This document shows positions 1 to 6,052 of a stretch of 9,801 nucleotides of DNA, piece by piece (within the stretch, counting starts at the first letter, position 1; each line of letters opens with the position of its first letter). Source of the stretch: Bacteroidales bacterium (GTDB lineage: Bacteria > Bacteroidota > Bacteroidia > Bacteroidales > VadinHA17); NCBI GenBank assembly GCA_003518245.1, contig DOZA01000082.1:1-9801 (forward strand), given 5' to 3'. The translations under genes were made by a program, and so were the position numbers. The notes under the pieces are model-generated. The model was not told the DNA's origin, did no database searches, and saw nothing but the letters and a program-made list of their open reading frames with translations.

Positions 1-28
1 ATACCGAACTTTCGGAGTCTTTAATAGA

Positions 29-70
29 GAGATCTTTCGCTTGTCACCTTCGCTTGCTTTCAGCAATCTC
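29..70. repeat. Degenerate palindromic intergenic repeat (tentative)
   Basis: Seen: GAGAT at 29-33 is matched by ATCTC at 66-70. Between them are two copies of TTCGCTTG (36-43 and 49-56, period 13) and a small hairpin TTGCT-TTC-AGCAA. A further small hairpin, CCGAA-CT-TTCGG, lies at 4-15. No reading frame here has a start or a recognisable product, and frames that stay open run straight through the terminator at 88-114. From memory, short imperfect palindromes of this flavour are scattered between genes in many Bacteroidota genomes. That this is a decayed copy of such a repeat is inference. Confidence 0.3.
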
Positions 71-87
71 AGGTTCCTCGGTTCCAA

Positions 88-114
88 TAAAAAAAGACGC
101 AGCGTGTGCGTCTT
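88..114 (-). terminator. Intrinsic terminator of the blaI-M56/TonB operon
   Basis: Read on the minus strand, AAGACGCA, a 5-nt loop and TGCGTCTT form a perfect 8-bp stem (94-114), followed at once by a run of seven T (plus-strand A at 89-95). The stem begins 27 nt after the TAA of the peptidase gene (stop at 141-143). This is a textbook Rho-independent terminator for the minus strand. On the plus strand no T-run follows, so it looks one-directional. Confidence 0.85.
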
Positions 115-140
115 ATATCTTATAAACTTCTCGGAGGGTT

Positions 141-1517
141 TTACTGCAACTGGAAGTTAACAGATATTGCGAATCTTACTTTAACCGGTATTCCTCTTTG
201 TAAGCCTGCAGACCAGGCAGGGGAGGAGTTAACCACTCTCAGCACTTCATTGTCGAGTGATGGATCTACACCCTTCATTATTTCAGTCTTGGTGACCTGG
301 CCTTTCTTGTCAACAACGAACATTACAAAGACTTTACCCTGAATTCCATTTTCTGCTGCTATCTGAGGGTAACTTACGTTGCTCTGAACCCATTCACGAA
401 ATTTATTAACGTCACCACCGTGGAATGTTGGCATATCTTCAACCACAACGAAAATCTCATCGTCAACATATTTCGGGTCAGAGTATTGCACATTGGATTT
501 AGGATTCTCATCTGTATTTGATTTTTTTTGCATGGAATAATCGTCTTCACGTACCTCCTGTAGAGTATTTACTTCCTGTTTTGATTTCGATTCATCTAAA
601 TCAAAAAAGATAAATGGTTCTATTGCTTCAGTCTCATTTGTTTTTTCAAGAGGTGTAATCTCCTCACTTGTGCATGAAAAATATCCGAATACAAACAATA
701 TAAAAGGCACTGCAAGCAAGAGCTTGAGACACGACATTTTTTTACTTTTTTTCTTTGTCATCATGATTATACGTTTTTTTATCAGGGAACGGCCCGAAAA
801 GCCGTTTTGTAAGGTGAAAATACTTGTGTTGAATATCTGATTCAGTATCAGTCGCTGATAGCTGATAACATTCCTACCCGAATCGAGCATCTGCCGGTCG
901 GCTTCATATTCATGCAAAGCTTTCAGGGAACGCTCGTAGAGGTATATAAATGGGTTGAACCAGAAAAATATACCTGTCAGGCGCATTAGAATGATATCAA
1001 GGAAATGCTTATTCTGGATGTGTTGTTCTTCGTGTTCCAGTATTGTTTTTTTTATTTCATCTTCAAGGTCACTGCTTAAAAATATATATCCCATGGCTGA
1101 AAAGCCGGATTCCTTACCGGGAGGTGTTAGTACTATCTTTGTATCTTCCACCCTGTATTTTCTTATATATACAATCAGCTTGAAAATATTAGCCATAAAA
1201 ATTACAAATGCCACGAGGCAGCCAGTGAGGTAAATTATTAGGGGTGATGATATATCACTATGCCCAGTGCCGGGATCATCAGGGTAAATATTAACCTGTG
1301 GAATGTTAATAATAGCGTTCATGCTATCATTTATTGAAGCGAGCAATCCTACGGAGCCTGCACTTATTTTGATAAAGGGGAAAAGCAATGATATAATAAC
1401 ACTGCCAAGAAGGTATAATCGGTTTCTCATGTAACGTGTGTCTTTACTGAATAGCAGTATATACATTAAATAGAACACTGCAAGATAGACCGATGATAGA
1501 ATTATATATTGTTTCAT
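141..1517 (-). CDS. M56 (BlaR1/MecR1-like) membrane metallopeptidase fused to a TonB C-terminal domain
   Basis: This 458-residue protein has an N-terminal M56 peptidase and a C-terminal TonB domain. Hydrophobic segments lie near residues 4-23, 33-53 and 92-118, with another around 180-192 and a last one at 263-280. The zinc site is HEEQH (His162 to His166), and the third ligand is probably Glu203 in the downstream EYEAD. Residues 283-355 form an acidic, Ser/Lys-rich linker. Residues 360-458 match the TonB C-terminal domain: MPTFHGG, then YPQIAAENGIQG, GVDP, and a terminal VNFQLQ. The start overlaps the blaI stop as ATGA, so the two are translationally coupled. In the BlaR1/MecR1 family an activated peptidase leads to cleavage of the BlaI/MecI repressor. 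The penicillin-binding sensor domain of those proteins is missing here, so a non-beta-lactam signal is inferred. An M56-TonB architecture is common in Bacteroidota, but its ligand and role are largely undefined. It is not necessarily an energy transducer, since no ExbB/ExbD genes are nearby. Confidence 0.9.
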   Translation of the reverse strand: MKQYIILSSVYLAVFYLMYILLFSKDTRYMRNRLYLLGSVIISLLFPFIKISAGSVGLLASINDSMNAIINIPQVNIYPDDPGTGHSDISSPLIIYLTGCLVAFVIFMANIFKLIVYIRKYRVEDTKIVLTPPGKESGFSAMGYIFLSSDLEDEIKKTILEHEEQHIQNKHFLDIILMRLTGIFFWFNPFIYLYERSLKALHEYEADRQMLDSGRNVISYQRLILNQIFNTSIFTLQNGFSGRSLIKKRIIMMTKKKSKKMSCLKLLLAVPFILFVFGYFSCTSEEITPLEKTNETEAIEPFIFFDLDESKSKQEVNTLQEVREDDYSMQKKSNTDENPKSNVQYSDPKYVDDEIFVVVEDMPTFHGGDVNKFREWVQSNVSYPQIAAENGIQGKVFVMFVVDKKGQVTKTEIMKGVDPSLDNEVLRVVNSSPAWSAGLQRGIPVKVRFAISVNFQLQ

Positions 1518-1897
1518 TTTCCTGATTTTTTCTGTCGGGATATCTCTTTTTCCATGAGCTTTACTATATCTTCCATTTCTTTAAGGCTGATCTTTTTCTC
1601 ACGGGCAAAGAAGCTGACCATCTTTTCGAAGGAGTTGGAGAAATAATCCTTCACCAGGCTCGACATCCTTGATTTGGTATATTCTTCCTTTGAAACGAGG
1701 GGGTAGTATTCGTGTGTGCGGCCATAGGCTTTATGACTCACAAATCCCTTGTTCTGAAGTATCCTGATTATAGTACTTACAGTATTATAGGCAGGCCTGG
1801 GTTCAGGAAATCGTATGCGTATATTTTTTACAAATCCCTTATTTATATCCCAGAGTATTTGCATAATCTGTTCTTCAGCTTTTGTAAGTTCTTTCAT
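1514..1897 (-). CDS. blaI: BlaI/MecI/CopY-family transcriptional repressor
   Basis: This 127-residue protein is the usual length for the Penicillinase_R family. Residues 1-68 form the winged helix: the LTKAEEQIMQILW opening is typical, the recognition helix is about Ala36-Lys50 (NTVSTIIRILQNKGFV region), and the wing is about residues 54-65 (HKAYGRTHEYYP). Residues 70-127 are the helical dimerisation part. In Staphylococcus BlaI the repressor is cut between Asn101 and Phe102. By eye that site aligns with Phe96-Phe97 here, so the residue after the cut would be conserved. It is the first gene of the operon, and its stop overlaps the start of the M56 peptidase by 4 bp. No clear Shine-Dalgarno site precedes the ATG, which is usual in this phylum. 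A promoter with an overlapping dyad lies directly upstream, which fits autorepression. The family is certain from sequence; the regulon is unknown. Confidence 0.93.
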   Translation of the reverse strand: MKELTKAEEQIMQILWDINKGFVKNIRIRFPEPRPAYNTVSTIIRILQNKGFVSHKAYGRTHEYYPLVSKEEYTKSRMSSLVKDYFSNSFEKMVSFFAREKKISLKEMEDIVKLMEKEISRQKKSGK

Positions 1898-1918
1898 TTC
1901 TTTGATAATTTATCATTA

Positions 1919-1953
1919 CAAATATATAACGAAATAATTAGTTATACAACTAA
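1919..1953 (-). promoter_or_regulatory. blaI promoter with overlapping candidate BlaI operator
   Basis: On the minus strand there is a perfect TAnnTTTG box, TATATTTG (1919-1926). It is preceded after 20 nt by TTG (1947-1949), the Bacteroidota -33 element. The -33 sits inside an inverted repeat, TTAGTT-GTAT-AACTAA (1938-1953, two perfect 6-bp arms). A second dyad, TATAAC-N10-GTTATA (1925-1946), shares the inner half-site and reaches the -7 box. The core holds TGTA/TACA, the classical half-site word of BlaI/CopY operators. A bound repressor would block both promoter elements. The transcript would start about 14 nt before the ATG. The promoter match is direct; assigning the dyads to BlaI is inference. 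Confidence 0.7.
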
Positions 1954-2013
1954 AATTTTAATTTAACTGAAAAATATTTGATTAAAGTGACTGGAATTAA
2001 GAATTGATGGCAG

Positions 2014-2029
2014 CCAGCCGGTAGGCTGG
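2014..2029. other. GC-rich hairpin in the blaI/permease divergent region
   Basis: CCAGCC-GGTA-GGCTGG is a perfect 6-bp stem with a 4-nt loop, in an otherwise very AT-rich spacer. No T-run follows on either strand, so it is not an intrinsic terminator. It lies between the two divergent promoters and about 60 bp beyond the candidate BlaI operator. No function can be assigned. The surrounding 1990-2090 stretch has no convincing reading frame. Confidence 0.3.
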
Positions 2030-2109
2030 GCGCTAAGTTCTGTTTCCTGGTTCCTCTGTCCCGATTCAACCTCAACTCCTAAACATAATTATTTTATAAC
2101 ACTCTAATA

Positions 2110-2140
2110 TTTGTTTTACTCTTTTATAGTTATATATCTG
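2110..2140 (+). promoter_or_regulatory. Possible promoter of the permease-siaC unit
   Basis: TTTG at 2110-2113 is followed after 19 nt by TATATCTG at 2133-2140, which matches TAnnTTTG in all but one position. The predicted start would leave a leader of about 35 nt before the ATG at 2181. A weaker alternative, TAATTTTA at 2151-2158, has no matching -33 element. The spacing supports the first choice, but the imperfect -7 box keeps this tentative. Confidence 0.4.
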
Positions 2141-2180
2141 AAAATAATTGTAATTTTAGACTTACAATGTATGCAGATCA

Positions 2181-3425
2181 ATGAGAAAAAAAGGATTATT
2201 CACAGAGAATCTTCGGGTTTCATTCAGGGCTATAGGCTCAAACAGGGTCAGGGCTATACTTACGATGGCAATAATTGCTTTTGGGATAATGGCTCTTGTT
2301 GGTATCCTTACAGCTATTGATGCAATAAAGGGATCGCTCACCAGTCAGTTTTCAATGATGGGGGCAAATACTTTTCAGATTACAAGCAGGGGAATGACAG
2401 TAGTTTTGGGCAGAAGTGAGACGCGTTCTAAGAATCACGCATATGTTTCATATCGTGAAGCTAAGGAGTTCAAGGAGCGTTTCCAGGAACCTGCTCATGT
2501 AAGTATATCAATTGTAGCCAGTGGAATGGCCACGGTAAGTTATCGTAGTGAAGAAACAAATCCCATTGTACAGTTAACAGGCATAGATGAGAATTACCTG
2601 CAGGTTGGTGGTTTTGAAATAGAAAGGGGAAGGGGTTTTTCACAGGACGAGGTGGCATCGACACGAAACCTTGCTATTATTGGTGCTGATGTGGCTAAAG
2701 CTATTTTTAGACCTGATATTGATCCGATAGGTAAAATAATCAATGTTGCCGGTTGCAAACTTAAGGTAGTTGGTATATTAAAGGCAAAAGGTGCCAGTGT
2801 TATATCAAGCGACAATGTTTGTTTTATGCCTGTTACTACGGCCAGGTATTATTTTTCAAGGCCAAATATGAATTTCAGTATTAATGTAATGCCATTTGTA
2901 AAGACAGATATAGAGATGCTGGCCAGTGAAGCCGAGGGTGTTTTCAGGCTTGTGCGGAGGCTGGAAGCCCGTGATGAGTCAGATTTCAATATTGTCAAGA
3001 GCGATGCAATATCTGATCTACTGATTGAAAACACTAAATTTATTACCTTAGCAGCTACACTGATTGGTCTGATTACACTTGCAGGAGCTGCTGTCGGATT
3101 AATGAATATAATGCTTGTCTCTGTCACTGAAAGGACCAGGGAGATTGGTACAAGGAAAGCCATGGGAGCAAAAACCTCCACTATTAAAAACCAGTTTCTG
3201 TATGAGTCGGTTATAATTGGTCAAATGGGAGGTATCCTTGGGATCACACTGGGTATACTGGTTGGTAATATAATATCCAGTGCTTTACAATCAAGTTTTA
3301 TCCTTCCCTGGAAGTGGATTATAGGTGGTGTTGTCGTATGTTTCCTGGTTGGTGTCATTTCAGGATATTTCCCTGCTGTAAAAGCTGCAAGGGTTGACCC
3401 GATTGAGGCACTCAGATATGAATAA
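2181..3425 (+). CDS. MacB/FtsX-type ABC transporter permease
   Basis: This 414-residue protein has the standard MacB-type permease layout. A cytoplasmic N-terminal stretch ends in a transmembrane helix at about 23-45. A large extracytoplasmic MacB core domain (about 48-280) follows, then three helices at about 285-310, 338-362 and 376-402. Diagnostic motifs are [22 protein letters not shown] (residues 309-330), the cytoplasmic loop that docks on the ATPase, and the C-terminal [18 protein letters not shown]. Family members act as mechanotransmission pumps for lipoproteins, macrolides, peptides or lipids; the substrate cannot be read from sequence. No ATP-binding subunit is encoded next to it within the window, so it must use an ATPase encoded elsewhere. 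The upstream ATGs at 2167 and 2171 are out of frame, so 2181 is the best start. The downstream SiaC-family gene begins 12 nt after its stop, so cotranscription is likely. Confidence 0.92.
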   Translation: MRKKGLFTENLRVSFRAIGSNRVRAILTMAIIAFGIMALVGILTAIDAIKGSLTSQFSMMGANTFQITSRGMTVVLGRSETRSKNHAYVSYREAKEFKERFQEPAHVSISIVASGMATVSYRSEETNPIVQLTGIDENYLQVGGFEIERGRGFSQDEVASTRNLAIIGADVAKAIFRPDIDPIGKIINVAGCKLKVVGILKAKGASVISSDNVCFMPVTTARYYFSRPNMNFSINVMPFVKTDIEMLASEAEGVFRLVRRLEARDESDFNIVKSDAISDLLIENTKFITLAATLIGLITLAGAAVGLMNIMLVSVTERTREIGTRKAMGAKTSTIKNQFLYESVIIGQMGGILGITLGILVGNIISSALQSSFILPWKWIIGGVVVCFLVGVISGYFPAVKAARVDPIEALRYE

Positions 3426-3437
3426 ATCATTAATAAT

Positions 3438-3818
3438 ATGGATAAAGTAGTTATTCAGGAAAAAAGCCAGAATTGCCCGGGAATGTATTTTACCCCGGCT
3501 GAAAACCTACTTACTATTGAGGGCAGGTCTATACCTGAAAACCCTGAGTTAGTTTATAAACCCGTAAAAGACTGGATTGTTGATTTCTTTAATGATTCAG
3601 AAAGTCTGAATATTAAAATTGTACTTGAATATATCAATAGTGGTTCATCCAAGCACCTTCTTGATTTTCTGAAAATATTAAGGGCTTATCATAAACAGGG
3701 TAAGAGTCTTGGCATAAACTGGTTATATGAGGAGGATGATGAAGCCATACTGGAGCTCGGCGAGCATTTCCGTGACTCTTCAGGTCTGCCAATAGAGATT
3801 GAAATGCTTTTAGAGTAA
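3438..3818 (+). CDS. SiaC-family (DUF1987) regulatory phosphoprotein
   Basis: This 126-residue protein covers the whole family length. Recognisable blocks are the TP-x(5)-LTIEGRSIPENPE region (19-37), the VYKPVKDWIVDFF helix (39-51), YINSGSSKHLLDFL (65-78) and NWLYEEDDEAILELGEHF (94-111). In Pseudomonas aeruginosa, SiaC activates the diguanylate cyclase SiaD when unphosphorylated. It is phosphorylated on Thr68 by SiaB and dephosphorylated by SiaA. The position in the conserved N-[ST]-x-S-S-K motif is Ser68 here, so a Ser phosphosite is plausible (inference). No SiaA, SiaB or GGDEF gene is present in the window. In this phylum DUF1987 proteins often occur without an adjacent cyclase, so a c-di-GMP role should not be assumed. 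It is a close downstream partner of the ABC permease gene (12-nt gap) and convergent with gap. Confidence 0.88.
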   Translation: MDKVVIQEKSQNCPGMYFTPAENLLTIEGRSIPENPELVYKPVKDWIVDFFNDSESLNIKIVLEYINSGSSKHLLDFLKILRAYHKQGKSLGINWLYEEDDEAILELGEHFRDSSGLPIEIEMLLE

Positions 3819-3863
3819 GATACAAGTATAAAGATACAAGTAGAGGCGCAAAATTTTGCACCT
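3819..3863. repeat. Short direct repeat plus near-perfect 20-bp palindrome
   Basis: GATACAAGTA occurs twice (3819-3828 and 3833-3842, period 14) immediately after the siaC stop. Next comes a palindrome centred between 3853 and 3854 (3844-3863), with arms AGGCGCAAAA and TTTTGCACCT that pair at 9 of 10 positions. No T-run follows on the plus strand, so it is a poor intrinsic terminator, although the stem could stall or protect the siaC transcript. From memory it resembles dispersed palindromic repeats of the form GAGxCGCAAAATTTTGCGxCTC seen between genes in this phylum. Copy number in this genome cannot be judged from one window. Confidence 0.55.
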
Positions 3864-3885
3864 AATAAGACAAAAGTAAAAAGGC

Positions 3886-3928
3886 AAAAGAAAAACGGCT
3901 AATGCACCAAATAATACATTAACCGTTT
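3886..3928 (-). terminator. Intrinsic terminator of gap
   Basis: On the minus strand a 12-bp stem (3917-3928 pairing with 3893-3904, loop of 12 nt) is followed by TTTTTCTTTT (plus-strand A-rich 3886-3895). The only imperfect pair is 3899/3922. It is a G-U wobble in the minus-strand RNA but a C-A mismatch in the plus-strand RNA, which assigns the terminator to gap. It lies about 40 nt after the gap stop codon. Confidence 0.8.
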
Positions 3929-3958
3929 GTCGTTTGTCGTTCGTCGTTAGTCTTTTGT
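3924..3958. repeat. Five-copy heptanucleotide tandem repeat
   Basis: The plus strand reads CGTTTGT twice, then CGTTCGT, CGTTAGT and CTTTTGT: five head-to-tail 7-bp units that vary mainly at one position. The first unit overlaps the outer stem of the gap terminator, and the last ends 10 bp before the gap stop codon. GACAAAAG at 3869-3876 is the reverse complement of CTTTTGTC at 3952-3959, so related words flank the terminator in opposite orientation. The repeat is non-coding in all frames. Confidence 0.8.
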
Positions 3959-3968
3959 CCTTATGTTT

Positions 3969-4973
3969 TTATTCCATTAGCTTTTCCACGAGGTCTACCA
4001 CTCGTTCAGAATATCCCCATTCATTATCATACCATGAGAGTACTTTAACCATTTTACCATTTACTATGGTACTCAGGGAGTCGAATATTGATGAGCTGGA
4101 ATTATGGATAACATCAACTGAAACGATCGGGTCTTCAGTATATTCAAGTATGCCTTTCATTGATCCTTCTGCCGCCTTCTTCATGGCATTGTTAATATCC
4201 TCCTTGCTTACTTCTTTCTTAAGCATAGCTACCAGGTCAACAAGTGAGCCTGTAGGAGTGGGAACCCTTACAGCCATACCATACATTTTACCTTTAAGGT
4301 CAGGTATTACTATCCCGACTGCTTTAGCAGCTCCTGTGGTTGTTGGTATCTGTGAAACGGCTGCCGACCTAGCCCTTCTAAGATCAGAATGGGGTAGGTC
4401 AAGTATAACCTGGTCATTAGTATATGAGTGTATTGTAGTCATAAAACCCTGCTCAATGCCGAACTTATCATTAAGTACTTTGGCTACAGGCGCCAGGCAA
4501 TTAGTTGTACAAGATGCGTTTGATACACACTGATGCTCAGGTTTGAGATCATCATCATTAACACCAAGGACTATTGTTGCGTCTATCTGATCTTTTGAAG
4601 GTACTGTCAGAATAACCTTTTTAGCACCATTCTTAAGGTGATCACCATAACCACCTTTTGGACTTTCTTTAACTCTGAATACACCTGTGGACTCAATGAC
4701 AACATCCGGGATTTGATCCCATGGAATAGAAGCTGGGTTCTTCTCTGATGTAACTCTGACTTTCATTCCATTAATAATAATATTGTCCTCATCATGGCTG
4801 ACACCATAATATCTTCCCTGTGTTGAATCATATTTCAGGAGATGAGAAAGTGTTTTAGTATCAGTAAGATCGTTTATACCTACAACCATAATATCTGGTC
4901 TGTCCAGGGCAATTTTAAAGGCATTTCTGCCTATTCTGCCGAATCCGTTTATAGCTACTTTAGTTTTTGCCAT
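3969..4973 (-). CDS. gap: Glyceraldehyde-3-phosphate dehydrogenase (NAD-dependent, type I)
   Basis: This 334-residue, full-length enzyme catalyses the oxidative phosphorylation of glyceraldehyde 3-phosphate to 1,3-bisphosphoglycerate in glycolysis, and the reverse in gluconeogenesis, as a cytosolic tetramer. The Rossmann motif NGFGRIGR is at 9-16. Asp35 in IND binds the NAD ribose and argues against NADP preference. The active site is SNASCTTN with catalytic Cys155, and His182 in TTIHSYTND. The S-loop runs through 187-213 (HSDLRRAR, then IPTTTGAAKAVG), and RVPTPTGSLVDL and WYDNEWGYS are intact. A loop at about 100-115, ESPKGGYGDH, is about four residues longer than in the E. coli enzyme. It is followed by LTVPSKD in place of the usual S/T-[AG]-PSKD, which I take to be a lineage feature. 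The gene is monocistronic, with its own promoter and terminator. Confidence 0.98.
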   Translation of the reverse strand: MAKTKVAINGFGRIGRNAFKIALDRPDIMVVGINDLTDTKTLSHLLKYDSTQGRYYGVSHDEDNIIINGMKVRVTSEKNPASIPWDQIPDVVIESTGVFRVKESPKGGYGDHLKNGAKKVILTVPSKDQIDATIVLGVNDDDLKPEHQCVSNASCTTNCLAPVAKVLNDKFGIEQGFMTTIHSYTNDQVILDLPHSDLRRARSAAVSQIPTTTGAAKAVGIVIPDLKGKMYGMAVRVPTPTGSLVDLVAMLKKEVSKEDINNAMKKAAEGSMKGILEYTEDPIVSVDVIHNSSSSIFDSLSTIVNGKMVKVLSWYDNEWGYSERVVDLVEKLME

Positions 4974-5007
4974 TTTTGTGAAAATTTATTTGTAATTATT
5001 GAGCTTG

Positions 5008-5038
5008 CAAAGGTAGTGAATATTGGTAAGTGTGTCAA
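5008..5038 (-). promoter_or_regulatory. gap promoter
   Basis: The minus strand carries TACCTTTG (5008-5015), a perfect TAnnTTTG box. TTG (5036-5038) lies 20 nt upstream and is part of TTGACA (5033-5038). The same arrangement, TTGACA-N17-TACCTT, also fits the general sigma-70 layout. The transcript would begin around position 5001, giving a leader of about 28 nt. The strength of the match fits a highly expressed glycolytic gene. Confidence 0.75.
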
Positions 5039-5054
5039 TATACATGGTTAAAAA

Positions 5055-5126
5055 GTTGGATGAAGTTGATAAGGGTTGAGAATGGGGTGAAAAAAGTTGA
5101 AAAAAGTTGAGAATGGTTGAGAATGG
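5055..5126. repeat. Degenerate 10-bp tandem repeat upstream of the gap promoter
   Basis: The word GTTG (once GGTG) recurs at 5055, 5065, 5075, 5086, 5096, 5106 and 5116, that is every 10 or 11 bp. Units include GTTGATAAGG, GTTGAAAAAA and two GTTGAGAATG. It starts 17 bp upstream of the gap -33 element. It includes phased A-tracts (5090-5095 and 5100-5105). The only ATG-started frame through it is 11 codons. From 5127 to the end of the barrel gene at 5219 I see nothing further. Confidence 0.7.
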
Positions 5127-5218
5127 GTTTAAATGCCTGTGGCAGCATGCAGGGGTTTGAATGTTTGAAAGTCTAAAAGTGCGGTTTGTTCCGGGCAGAC
5201 CTTAAAAGATAATGGAAT

Positions 5219-6007
5219 TTATCTGCGGAAGAAGATAGTGGGTATTCGATTTGCTTCAGGGTTAAGGGGATCGATAATGATACCTATCCTATAGCTAACA
5301 AACAGGGTAAGGAATAAGGCACGATTATCACTTGTAGCCATTATAGGGAGTTTGTTTGTAAAAGCTTCAAATGATGTACCCAGCTCAATAGAATGGATAA
5401 CTTTATCTTCTTTACTGTATTCAAAATTTAGTCCGCCCTTTATAAAAAGGCCGGGATATACTTTTATTTCGTTAAATCCTTTAAAGAAGGATGCTTTATT
5501 GTAGATATAGGTAGGATCGTAAATATCTTCATTAAATTTTTCCTGTTTTATCTGGTATGTACTGACAGGGGTGTAATAGAGTACATTATAATAAATAGGT
5601 TTTGCAAATGCTAAAGAAGGGCCACCTGAATAGAAATATCTTATAGCTATTCCTCCAAGGTCCAGTTTCTTAAATATCTCTTGCTGGTGTCCAATAGAAC
5701 CTCTCAGAGAGTATAGTTCATTTAACTTTCCGAATACAAAACTTCCACCTGCCTGTACATATGGATTTGAAAGTTTAATCTCTTTCGGGTGTTTTATTAG
5801 ATTAAAATCAATATCTATGATCCTTTTGTTTAGAAAGTCAAGGCGTTTCCCTTCACGATAGCTTATTCCTATGCCATTGGAATTAAGAGTAAGTCCAATA
5901 GTCCTCTCGTTCCTGTAAAACACCTTATCCTGTTCATCTATATCCCCCTGGGCAAATACAGGCACAGAAACAACCACTATACATATTGTAGTCAGCAGTT
6001 TTTTCAT
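5219..6007 (-). CDS. Secreted hypothetical protein, probable outer-membrane beta-barrel
   Basis: This 262-residue protein has a clear signal peptide: MKK, then a hydrophobic core and VFA|QG, with cleavage predicted after Ala19. The mature part is rich in alternating polar/hydrophobic stretches, Gly, Tyr and Phe, for example RTIGLTLNSNGIGISYREGK (34-53) and ALFLTLFVSYRIGIII (about 229-244). This is what a small outer-membrane barrel looks like. It resembles an unnamed conserved Bacteroidota family that I recall, with motifs GKLNELYSLRGSIGHQ and LGGIAIRYFYSGGPSLA, but I cannot give a function. It has no Cys after the signal and no SusC/SusD, OmpA or type IX secretion C-terminal signature. The start lies 45 nt after the stop of a 40-residue lipoprotein gene, so the two are probably one transcript. 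No convincing terminator follows the stop. Confidence 0.75.
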   Translation of the reverse strand: MKKLLTTICIVVVSVPVFAQGDIDEQDKVFYRNERTIGLTLNSNGIGISYREGKRLDFLNKRIIDIDFNLIKHPKEIKLSNPYVQAGGSFVFGKLNELYSLRGSIGHQQEIFKKLDLGGIAIRYFYSGGPSLAFAKPIYYNVLYYTPVSTYQIKQEKFNEDIYDPTYIYNKASFFKGFNEIKVYPGLFIKGGLNFEYSKEDKVIHSIELGTSFEAFTNKLPIMATSDNRALFLTLFVSYRIGIIIDPLNPEANRIPTIFFRR

Positions 6008-6052
6008 AGTCTACTGAATTTATTAAATAAGTATCCGGGGAATCAGCCGGTT

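Noticed and set aside
2..160. Open plus-strand frames entering from the left edge
   Set aside because: They run through the terminator hairpin and into the antisense of the M56 gene, and the peptides look like nothing known.
2111..2320. 69-codon plus-strand frame before and overlapping the permease
   Set aside because: It overlaps the well-supported N-terminus of the permease in another frame and covers its candidate promoter.
3934..4533. 199-codon plus-strand frame antisense to gap
   Set aside because: It is a low-complexity Ser/Leu/Thr shadow of the certain GAPDH gene on the other strand and starts within the heptamer repeat.
5044..5079. 11-codon plus-strand frame MVKKLDEVDKG within the decamer repeat
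   Set aside because: It is produced by the repeat itself, overlaps the gap upstream region in antisense, and has no ribosome binding site.
5173..5204. Hairpin downstream of the barrel gene as its terminator (GGTTTG paired with CAGACC)
   Set aside because: The stem pairs better on the plus strand (G-U) than on the minus strand (C-A), and no T-run follows in the needed direction.
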